Below, one piece after another: positions 1 through 6,951 of a stretch of 12,757 nucleotides of DNA (within the stretch, counting starts at the first letter, position 1; each line of letters starts with the position of its first letter). The position numbers were made by a program, and so were the translations under genes. Source of the DNA: Bacteroidota bacterium (GTDB lineage: Bacteria > Bacteroidota > Bacteroidia > Chitinophagales > Chitinophagaceae); assembly GCA_028877045.1 (NCBI GenBank), contig JAGWPQ010000597.1:1-12757 (forward strand). The letters are read 5' to 3'. The notes under the pieces are model-generated. The model worked only from the letters and a program-made list of their open reading frames with translations, was not told the DNA's origin and searched no databases.

Positions 1-1914
1 GCCCTGCAGGCGCAATTCTTAAAAAAACTGAAAGACAAAGTAAATAATGCCGTTAACAGTTCTATCGACAATGCCACCAATAAGGCTGTAGATAAAAATG
101 TAAAAAAGCCACTGGATAGTACTTTCGATAAAACATTGAACGGGCCGTCGAATACCAAAACAACGGATAATAAACCAACAAATGATGCAAACAAAGTTGC
201 AGGAACCAAAACTGCAGACGAATCAACGCCGTTAACTGTTTTCAGCAAATTTGATTTTGTTCCCGGGAAAACTGTTTTGTATTTCGACAATTTTGAAAAT
301 GATAATATTGGCGAAACACCCATGAACTGGCTTACGAGCTCATCCGCCGAAGTTGTTACTATCGATGGCATAGAAGGTAAGTGGCTGAAAATGGGAAGCA
401 ATTATGCTCGGCATATTTGTCGCAGCAAAAAACAAACCTGGGGAAATAATTTTACTGTTGAATTCGATATGTTATTCAATGCATCGGATGTTAGAGGAAC
501 CTATGCGTATATCAATCTTTTCAATTCAGCAGGAAAAATGGTTACCGACGAAAACTTATTAAAAGATATTAACGATGGAATGCCAAATGCAACCACTCTT
601 TTTTACAGGATAAATATTTTACAAAAAGATTTTAATAGTTATGGGCACAATTTTACATTGTATAAAAACGGAACTAAAATAAATTCGGCCGACAATGTAA
701 AACCTTTATATACCCAGGGAAAACCTGTACATTTTAGTTTCTGCGTGCAGGGCAAACGGTTTCGTTGCTGGATTAACAATCTGAAAATATATGATGCTTC
801 AGCAGTTGATGAAAATTCTCTTCCCAACCAGTTGGGCTTTTATTTACGCGACAACGCCGAAACATATATCAGCAATATTCGTATTGCCAAAGATGTGCCG
901 GATACAAGAGCAGAATTTAATACCGGTAAGATCATCAGTAATCTTCTTTTCTATTCCGGTACTGCCAATCTTAAACCCGAAAGTATGGGTGCTTTGCTGG
1001 ACATCAGTAAAGTAATCAAAGATGCACCCGATCCTGTAAAGATCATTGGTCATACCGATAGCGATGGTGATGATGCAAGCAACTTAAAACTATCGCAACA
1101 ACGCGCCGACGCTGTTAAAACCATTTTGGTAAAAGAATATGGTATTGATGAAAGTAAACTCACCACCGAAGGTCGCGGCGAAACACAACCTATTGCCGAT
1201 AATAAAACAGCTGAAGGAAAAGCACAAAATCGGAGAGTGGAATTTATTTTTAAAGCCGATGCCGATAAATATGAAGCACCAAAAAATATTTCATCAACTT
1301 CAACAACAAACAATAAATCGTCAAACAATATAATTAAAAGTAACTACGCCGTTAACGCCAACAATACTTCACCGGGCGGGATCACTTTAAAAGGCAAAAC
1401 CATTAATACCAATTTACCCTACGCATATTTTATGAAATCAGACGATGGCGGATATACATTGATCGCATCGAAAGAAGAGGGTAATTCTAAAGAAAATTAT
1501 TTAAAATTAAATCTGCAACCCGTTGGCGATAAACTAAACACCGAAACATATTGTTTCGATGAATACAACAAAAAAACAAAGCTGTTATACGGTACAAAAA
1601 AATATCCAACCATAAGTGGCAGCGAGGCAAAACTATTTTATGGAAATGCCCGGAAACCTTATATCAGCTCATTCTCTCCATACATAGCAGACGGACACAT
1701 GGCTAAACTAACTCATCTGCCACCGGCAAGTGAAAAATGTAAATTAGTGATCGAAAAAATAGTAGATGGAAGAGCAAGCGGATATTTTGTTTTAGGAATC
1801 ATTATTGACGGATTAAACCCTGTAAGACTTCAGGATGGCGAGCAGGATGAAACCATTACTACAGGTTATTCCGGAGAAATTTCAGGAACATTTAGTAATG
1901 TACCGATAAATTAA
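1..1914 (+). CDS. OmpA-family envelope protein, 5' end missing
   Basis: The frame is open from base 1 with no stop, so the gene starts left of the window; the TTG at 136 is only an internal codon. 637 residues are visible. The first ones (ALQAQ) look like the end of a signal peptide with AQA before the cleavage site. A Lys/Asn/Asp-rich helical stretch (codons 6-50) and a Thr/Asn/Lys-rich linker follow, then a region at about codons 85-300 that resembles a LamG/concanavalin-like beta sandwich (inferred from pattern only). Codons 308-420 are an OmpA C-terminal peptidoglycan-binding domain: GHTDS with Asp353, and LSQQRA with Arg368 fifteen residues later, the spacing of the diaminopimelate-binding pair in OmpA, plus the closing NRRVEF motif. 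About 215 residues after it match nothing I recognise. The protein probably sits in the periplasm or outer membrane, anchored to peptidoglycan. Confidence 0.9.
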   Translation, partial: ALQAQFLKKLKDKVNNAVNSSIDNATNKAVDKNVKKPLDSTFDKTLNGPSNTKTTDNKPTNDANKVAGTKTADESTPLTVFSKFDFVPGKTVLYFDNFENDNIGETPMNWLTSSSAEVVTIDGIEGKWLKMGSNYARHICRSKKQTWGNNFTVEFDMLFNASDVRGTYAYINLFNSAGKMVTDENLLKDINDGMPNATTLFYRINILQKDFNSYGHNFTLYKNGTKINSADNVKPLYTQGKPVHFSFCVQGKRFRCWINNLKIYDASAVDENSLPNQLGFYLRDNAETYISNIRIAKDVPDTRAEFNTGKIISNLLFYSGTANLKPESMGALLDISKVIKDAPDPVKIIGHTDSDGDDASNLKLSQQRADAVKTILVKEYGIDESKLTTEGRGETQPIADNKTAEGKAQNRRVEFIFKADADKYEAPKNISSTSTTNNKSSNNIIKSNYAVNANNTSPGGITLKGKTINTNLPYAYFMKSDDGGYTLIASKEEGNSKENYLKLNLQPVGDKLNTETYCFDEYNKKTKLLYGTKKYPTISGSEAKLFYGNARKPYISSFSPYIADGHMAKLTHLPPASEKCKLVIEKIVDGRASGYFVLGIIIDGLNPVRLQDGEQDETITTGYSGEISGTFSNVPIN

Positions 1915-2059
1915 ATCATTCTCTTTCTTTCGATAATTGATCAATAAGCATCAATCATCAATATTTATTTATTCAAAAAAAATTGAACAACCCGAAAACA
2001 GTTGTATCACTGGCGTTATCGATCAAAAAACACAATCATCTATTAAATCAATTTTAAAA

Positions 2060-4174
2060 ATGAAATATTTAATTAGCATTTTTTTATTGATAACCAATGT
2101 TGCCATTGCGCAGAAACCATCGCAAAAAGATTTGCAGAATGCCATGAAGGAATATGAGAAGATGATGAACGATCCGCAAATAAAAAAACTGATGCAGGAT
2201 TCCGTTGCGCAGAAATATATGGGAAAGGGAAAAATGCCGGCTGATTCAAAAGCCCTGCAACAACAAATGAATTTTGCCATGCAGCATGTCTCTCAACAAC
2301 AACAAAATAAAATTTTCGGTACTGAAACGCTTCCCAAAAAAGATGTTGCACGAATTGCTGCACTACCCAAAGCAATTTTAAGTAACGAACAATTCAAAGC
2401 TTATTTGCAGAAAGTAAAAATTGCCGTGCAGAAAAAAATAAGTGCAGAAAATAAAAATTTAGCAACTCAATTTCTTGCGCAAATATCTGCCGGCACCAAC
2501 ATTAATTACAGTATCGCTGCGGTTGCTTGTTTAAACAAAGCAAAACAACAAGCAGCTTTATATATTTTATCCGAAGCCGTTACACAACCTAATCTCGATG
2601 TTAACGATGTAAATAATTTTGCAGCATTGCTCAACATTAATGGCGGCGAGCATTTGGCGTTGCCCATTTTGCAAAAAATTAATACCGAATATCCGAGCAA
2701 CAGCACCGTTCTGAATAATATTGGCCAGTCATGGTTTGGTTTAGGAGACTTTAATAAATCCGAAAAATATATCGATAGCAGCTTACATTTTTTTGCAGGA
2801 AATGCCGAAGCTAATTATACAAAATGTTATTTGGAATTACAGAAAGGCAATACACAACAGGCTATCGATTATTTAATAAAAGCAATACAAAACGGATATA
2901 GTTCCGATAAAGAAGCCAAATTAAAAAAGCTCGGAAAAAAACTTACGAGCGACATGCTGAAATGGAATTTACCTAAACCCGCCGATCCGCTTGGTATCAA
3001 TTCAATATTAGTATTCCGCCCCGAAGATTTTTATACAGATATCAACGGGCAAAATTCATTGGCCGACAAATGGAAAGATTTCGAACAGCAAATAGCCAAT
3101 ACTAAACAATCGCTTGAACCGGAATTTAAAAACGCCGCCAATAATTATGCAGCAACCTTTCAGCAAATGATATCGAATCCTTCGCATACTCCTGTAACTT
3201 CAAGTTTCATACAGATAAAAGCAGGTAAAATGGCCGATGCACTAACAGCCGATTTTAATGATTATATGACTCGCACCGGAAAAGAGAAATTAGAAATATT
3301 TAAAGATGTAATACCTGACGAAATTGAAATAAATAAAAAATTAGGCAAAATTCGCGACGAAACAAATAATGATCAGGCTGCATTTTGCCAGGCCGCCATA
3401 CCGCTTGTTGACAATTTTTTAGCAAAATATAATCCTCTGATTGAAAGCTACAGTGCCACCCATATCAAACGTGTCAAAGTATATGTTAACGACATGGCAT
3501 ATTTGGGACAATTTATATACGAGGATGATAATGTTTTTAATGCGTACCTGTATTCGCTGAAAGCTATTCTCTTAGATGCTCTTTACAGTTATCCCGGAAG
3601 AAGTTTGATACCTACTGCTCCTGTTTATTTCGAGCTTGAACCCAAATGTGTAGAGCATAAAAAATTAGATATAACTGTAGGAAGTAAATTACCCGACTTT
3701 GATTCGGTGCATTGCAATACACATATTGTTATTGGGATTCCGGGGGTATGTTCAGCACGTTTTGATTGTAATAAAGAAACCGATGATTGCGAATTGGGCC
3801 CTGTACATATAAAATATAATGAAAATTTGAGTACCGGCGATTATAATGCTCATGCAGAAGTTAGTATTTCTAAATCTATCGGCTTAAAACAAAAAGGAAT
3901 ATTTACGAGTGATTTTAGTGCCGGTATTAGCGACTATGTGGAATGGAATAATAAAGGCGTTACCGATGTGGGTATTACCGCAACCGCCGGCATTGACGCA
4001 GGGATTAGTACTGAAGTTGAAGTTGGTGAAGGGAAAGATAAAGATACATATTCAATTGAAAAAAATGCTACCGTCATTGGTGTAGAAGCTAAAATCAGCA
4101 TTCTTTCGGGGCCTTCGCTTTCCGGAGAAGGAATATTACATGGTGTAGAAATAAATGGTGCTGACTTCAAATAA
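2060..4174 (+). CDS. Secreted TPR-containing protein of unknown function
   Basis: 704 residues. I chose ATG 2060 rather than the upstream in-frame TTG at 1937, because it opens directly onto a signal peptide (MKYLISIFLLITNVAIA, cleaved before Gln18) while the upstream stretch has no protein character. The mature N-terminus is charged and Gln/Lys-rich. Residues about 195-285 form two or three tetratricopeptide-like helical repeats, with the pattern NNIGQSWFGLGDFNKSEKY. A long helical middle follows. From about residue 527 the protein becomes beta-rich and Gly/Ser/Thr-rich, with five cysteines (530, 552, 564, 570, 577) that could form disulfides outside the cytoplasm. I do not recognise this C-terminal region. 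No sorting signal or membrane anchor is visible beyond the signal peptide. It lies 145 bases after the OmpA-family gene on the same strand with no clear terminator between, so the two may be co-transcribed. Confidence 0.85.
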   Translation: MKYLISIFLLITNVAIAQKPSQKDLQNAMKEYEKMMNDPQIKKLMQDSVAQKYMGKGKMPADSKALQQQMNFAMQHVSQQQQNKIFGTETLPKKDVARIAALPKAILSNEQFKAYLQKVKIAVQKKISAENKNLATQFLAQISAGTNINYSIAAVACLNKAKQQAALYILSEAVTQPNLDVNDVNNFAALLNINGGEHLALPILQKINTEYPSNSTVLNNIGQSWFGLGDFNKSEKYIDSSLHFFAGNAEANYTKCYLELQKGNTQQAIDYLIKAIQNGYSSDKEAKLKKLGKKLTSDMLKWNLPKPADPLGINSILVFRPEDFYTDINGQNSLADKWKDFEQQIANTKQSLEPEFKNAANNYAATFQQMISNPSHTPVTSSFIQIKAGKMADALTADFNDYMTRTGKEKLEIFKDVIPDEIEINKKLGKIRDETNNDQAAFCQAAIPLVDNFLAKYNPLIESYSATHIKRVKVYVNDMAYLGQFIYEDDNVFNAYLYSLKAILLDALYSYPGRSLIPTAPVYFELEPKCVEHKKLDITVGSKLPDFDSVHCNTHIVIGIPGVCSARFDCNKETDDCELGPVHIKYNENLSTGDYNAHAEVSISKSIGLKQKGIFTSDFSAGISDYVEWNNKGVTDVGITATAGIDAGISTEVEVGEGKDKDTYSIEKNATVIGVEAKISILSGPSLSGEGILHGVEINGADFK

Positions 4175-4270
4175 AATCATTTGATATTTATTGTTCATAA
4201 AAGCTAAAGCACGTTTTTTTTGATTTTATAAATAAATTTTGTATCGGAAAGTTGATATCAATTAAAAATA

Positions 4271-4304
4271 AAAAACCGCGAAAACATTGAGTTTCGCGGT
4301 TTTT
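4271..4304. terminator. Bidirectional Rho-independent terminator
   Basis: A perfect 13-bp inverted repeat (AAAAACCGCGAAA / TTTCGCGGTTTTT, arms 4271-4283 and 4292-4304) with an 8-base loop. The A-run on one side and T-run on the other let it end transcription both ways: the secreted TPR gene coming from the left and the minus-strand tRNA-Lys coming from the right. On the minus strand the stem is followed by a further T-rich tail (TATTTTTAAT). Confidence 0.9.
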
Positions 4305-4327
4305 AAATTCGAAAATCTACTCTGATG

Positions 4328-4401
4328 TGACCCCTCAGGGACTCGAACCCTGGACCTACTGATTAAGAGTCAGTAGCTCTAACCAGCTGAGCTAAGGAGT
4401 C
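4328..4401 (-). tRNA. tRNA-Lys (anticodon CTT)
   Basis: The reverse complement folds as a complete 74-base tRNA. The acceptor stem is GACTCCT with AGGGGTC (one G-T pair), followed by discriminator A. The D arm is GCTC/GAGC, the anticodon stem ACTGA/TCAGT with loop CTCTTAA, and the T arm CAGGG-TTCGAGT-CCCTG. Anticodon CTT reads the lysine codon AAG. CCA is not encoded. The gene runs against its neighbours and has its own promoter and terminator. Confidence 0.97.
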
Positions 4402-4416
4402 TGAAAATTTGGACGG

Positions 4417-4447
4417 CAAAAATACAGCAATGTTCGTTTCAATACAA
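4417..4447 (-). promoter_or_regulatory. Promoter of tRNA-Lys
   Basis: Read on the minus strand, TTG (4447-4445) is followed after 20 bases by TATTTTTG (4424-4417). This matches the Bacteroidota primary sigma promoter, TTG-N17-23-TAnnTTTG. It predicts transcription starting near 4410, about ten bases before the mature tRNA 5' end. Confidence 0.75.
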
Positions 4448-4494
4448 TAATTCATTTTAAAATCATTTCTCTGATAAAAAAGGCAATAATATTA

Positions 4495-5223
4495 TTGTAC
4501 TTTGAGAAGGTGAACCACACCGAAAAATATAAAATATCTCCTCTTGGCGACCACGCTTTAACAATTGTATTTAGCGATATAATTGATGAGGTCATTAACC
4601 AAAAAATGATTGCACTCTTCCATCATCTGCAAAAACAAAACCTATCTTTTCTAAAAGATATCATTCCGGCTTATAGTTCTGTCACGATAGTCTATGATGT
4701 AATTGTTGTTCGAAAAAATCATGCTTCAGCATTTTCATTCGTTAAAAAAGAAATAGAAAATGCAATCATGAATTGTGATTGGAATATAAATCCATCCCCA
4801 AAAAAAATAGAGATCCCTGTTTGCTATGATATTTCGTTGGGAATTGATCTGGAAGAAATGTCGCAACAAAAAAATATTCCTGTTGATGAGATCATTCAAT
4901 TGCATTGCAATAAAATTTACAAAGTGTATATGATAGGATTCTTGCCCGGCTTTGCTTACATGGGATCGGTTGATGAAAAAATCATCACGCCCCGAAAAAA
5001 ACAGCCGCGTATAAAAATACATGCCGGAAGCGTTGGCATTGCAGGAGAACAAACAGGTATTTATCCTTTTGATTCACCGGGCGGTTGGAATATCGTTGGA
5101 CAAACACCCTTTAAATTATTTGATGCAAACAGAGAAACCCCTGTTTTTCTGGAAGCAGGCGATGAAATAAAATTTGTACCCATCGAATTAGATGAATTTA
5201 AAAAACTAAAAGAATTTTTGTGA
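4495..5223 (+). CDS. pxpB: 5-oxoprolinase subunit PxpB
   Basis: A 242-residue member of the KipI / carboxyltransferase C-D domain family. With PxpA and PxpC it makes the ATP-dependent 5-oxoprolinase, which opens 5-oxo-L-proline to L-glutamate in the cytoplasm. Family signatures are present in order: SPLGDHALTIVF near the N-terminus, the ISLGIDL segment, GFLPGFAYMG, then the PRKKQPR and HAGSVGIAGEQTGIYP blocks and SPGGWNIVGQTP close to the end. There is no ATG before the conserved N-terminus, so the start is TTG 4495 or, five codons later, GTG 4510. The stop overlaps the pxpC start by four bases (GTGA), which suggests translational coupling. Bacillus subtilis homologues were first named KipI for an effect on a sporulation kinase; the enzyme role is the better inference with pxpA and pxpC alongside. 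Confidence 0.93.
   Translation: MYFEKVNHTEKYKISPLGDHALTIVFSDIIDEVINQKMIALFHHLQKQNLSFLKDIIPAYSSVTIVYDVIVVRKNHASAFSFVKKEIENAIMNCDWNINPSPKKIEIPVCYDISLGIDLEEMSQQKNIPVDEIIQLHCNKIYKVYMIGFLPGFAYMGSVDEKIITPRKKQPRIKIHAGSVGIAGEQTGIYPFDSPGGWNIVGQTPFKLFDANRETPVFLEAGDEIKFVPIELDEFKKLKEFL
4498..4504 (+). promoter_or_regulatory. Possible -7 element of the pxp operon
   Basis: TACTTTG resembles the Bacteroidota -7 box TAnnTTTG but is one base shorter between TA and TTTG. No good TTG lies 17-23 bases upstream; the nearest candidate is CTG at 4471, 24 bases away. If real, transcription would start near 4510, on or beside the GTG codon there. The call is weak. Confidence 0.3.
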
Positions 5224-6221
5224 GTATCCGCATCGTTAAACATGGTATTGCCGATAGCTTTCAAGACCATGGAAGATATGGCTTTCAGCATCTCGGAATT
5301 AATCCGAACGGTGTGATGGATAGTTCTGCAACACAAACAGCAAACCTTTTGGTTGGCAATAATTTGAATGCTGCTGTGATCGAGTTTCATTTCCCCGCAT
5401 CCGTTGTCTTATTTAAACAACAGGCACTCATTGCTATTTGCGGCGCCGATTTTAATGCAATGGTCAATGACATTGCAGTACCCATCAATACGCCGGTCAT
5501 CATCGAAAAAAATTGCGTGCTTCAATTCAAAAAGCCAATTGCCGGGTCAAGGGCTTATCTCGCTGTTCATGATGGATTTGATCTGCCTCTTTGGTTAAAC
5601 AGTTACAGCACCAACAGCAAAGCAGTTGCCGGTGGTTTTAAAGGAAGAAATTTAATGAAGCACGATGAAATTAATTTTCGTTCTGTTCAAAATTATTCAG
5701 CTGCATTAAAGCAGAAAGATTGCGAAATCCTTTCCTGGCAAGCATCAACAAAAGATTTTTATGCCGATAAAAATATGATCCGGATTGTGGAAGGATCAGA
5801 ATACGATTGGCTGAATGATGATGCAAAAAAAATATTTCGATCATCTTCATTTATTATTTCCAATCAAAGCGACCGGATGGGTTACAGATTAAATGGTGAA
5901 AACCTTTCATTAAAAAATACGGGTCAGTTAATTTCATCGGGGGTTACAAAAGGAACTATTCAATTATTACCCAACGGGCAAATGATCATTCTCATGGCCG
6001 ACCATCAGACCACCGGTGGCTATCCCAAAATTGCACATGTTATTTCGGCCGACATTTCTAAACTGGCACAATTAAATCCGAACGAAAAAATTCAATTCAA
6101 CATCATTCAGCAACAGGAAGCCGAAAATATTTTGTTCGATCAATATCAAAAGATCATTCAATTGCAAAATGCCTGTAACTTTCATTTAAAATCATTTTTC
6201 GAAAAGTATGACTTGCATTGA
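5220..6221 (+). CDS. pxpC: 5-oxoprolinase subunit PxpC
   Basis: 333 residues, the usual size for the KipA / biotin-dependent carboxyltransferase A-B domain family, although no biotin domain is present. It partners PxpB in the ATP-using part of 5-oxoprolinase. Visible signatures are IADSFQDHGRYGFQHLG and NGVMD near the start, ANLLVGN, ICGADF, the AGSRAYLAVHDGFDLP block, GGFKGRNL, then NQSDRMGYRLNG, SSGVTKGTIQ and the strongly conserved ADHQTTGGYPKIAHVI late in the protein. The start is GTG 5220, inside the last codons of pxpB, and the 3' end overlaps pxpA by 14 bases. It may be labelled in databases as a urea amidolyase or allophanate hydrolase subunit, because those enzymes contain the same domain; the pxpA neighbour argues against that. 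Confidence 0.94.
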   Translation: MSIRIVKHGIADSFQDHGRYGFQHLGINPNGVMDSSATQTANLLVGNNLNAAVIEFHFPASVVLFKQQALIAICGADFNAMVNDIAVPINTPVIIEKNCVLQFKKPIAGSRAYLAVHDGFDLPLWLNSYSTNSKAVAGGFKGRNLMKHDEINFRSVQNYSAALKQKDCEILSWQASTKDFYADKNMIRIVEGSEYDWLNDDAKKIFRSSSFIISNQSDRMGYRLNGENLSLKNTGQLISSGVTKGTIQLLPNGQMIILMADHQTTGGYPKIAHVISADISKLAQLNPNEKIQFNIIQQQEAENILFDQYQKIIQLQNACNFHLKSFFEKYDLH

Positions 6222-6951
6222 TCTGAATTGCGACATGGGCGAAGGTTTACCAACCGATGCGGCACTGATGCCTTTCATCAGCAGTGCCAATATTGCCTGC
6301 GGTTTTCATGCAGGAAATATTGAAACCATGAAACGCACGGTGGAAGAGGCTTTGCAGCACCATGTTGCCATTGGTGCACATCCGGGTTTTGATGATAAAG
6401 AGAATTTCGGCCGAACAGAAATGCATTTATCGCAAAAAGATCTGTACAAATTAATTTCCACTCAAATCATTTTGTTACATAAAATTTGTGTTGAAAATAA
6501 ATCAAGATTGCATCATGTAAAACCGCATGGTGCCTTGTATAATATGGCAGCAAAAAATGCGGAAATGGCAAACACCATTGTACAAGCTATAAAAGATATT
6601 GATGAAAACTTGATCATTTATGGATTAAGCGGAAGCCACCTCATCAGCGAAGCAAAAAAATTAAATTTAAAAACAGCCAGTGAAGTTTTTGCCGACAGAA
6701 CCTATCAGGATGATGGTAGTTTAACTTCACGCAAACAACCCAACGCTTTGATCGAAGATGAAAATATCTCTGTGCAGCAGGTTCTGCAAATGATACAAAA
6801 CCAAAGCGTGACAAGCATTTCAAACAAACAGGTTAATATTGTTGCCGAAACAATTTGTATTCACGGCGACGGAAAACATGCTGTTGATTTTGCAAAAAAA
6901 ATAAACGAAACTCTTAAACTAAATAATATTGAAATTAGATCGGTTGTTTAA
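6208..6951 (+). CDS. pxpA: 5-oxoprolinase subunit PxpA (LamB/YcsF family)
   Basis: 247 residues, close to the 244 or so of Escherichia coli PxpA. The LamB/YcsF signatures are intact: DLNCDMGEG at residues 4-12, SANIACGFHAGN, IGAHPGFDDKENFGR, HVKPHGALYNMA, EVFADRTYQDDGSLTSR and near the end ICIHGDGKHAV. This subunit is thought to act on the ring of 5-oxoproline while the PxpB-PxpC pair supplies ATP-dependent activation. It is the only gene of the operon with an ATG start (6208). It overlaps pxpC by 14 bases upstream and the transporter gene by 23 bases downstream, so all four genes are very probably on one transcript. Confidence 0.95.
   Translation: MTCIDLNCDMGEGLPTDAALMPFISSANIACGFHAGNIETMKRTVEEALQHHVAIGAHPGFDDKENFGRTEMHLSQKDLYKLISTQIILLHKICVENKSRLHHVKPHGALYNMAAKNAEMANTIVQAIKDIDENLIIYGLSGSHLISEAKKLNLKTASEVFADRTYQDDGSLTSRKQPNALIEDENISVQQVLQMIQNQSVTSISNKQVNIVAETICIHGDGKHAVDFAKKINETLKLNNIEIRSVV

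Noticed and set aside
136..138. TTG as the start of the OmpA-family gene
   Set aside because: The frame is open to base 1 and the first codons look like the end of a signal peptide, so the real start is outside the window.
1936..1945. Palindrome ATTGATCAAT between the OmpA and TPR genes
   Set aside because: Short, AT-rich and without a T-run or nearby promoter; similar 10-bp palindromes such as TTGATATCAA at 4252 are expected by chance in AT-rich gaps.
1937..2059. Upstream extension of the TPR protein from TTG 1937
   Set aside because: The extension would bury a textbook signal peptide that begins at ATG 2060 and has no protein-like composition.
4495..6221. Sporulation-kinase inhibitor pair or urea amidolyase
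   Set aside because: The names come from shared domains; adjacency to pxpA and the full PxpB/PxpC motif set support 5-oxoprolinase.
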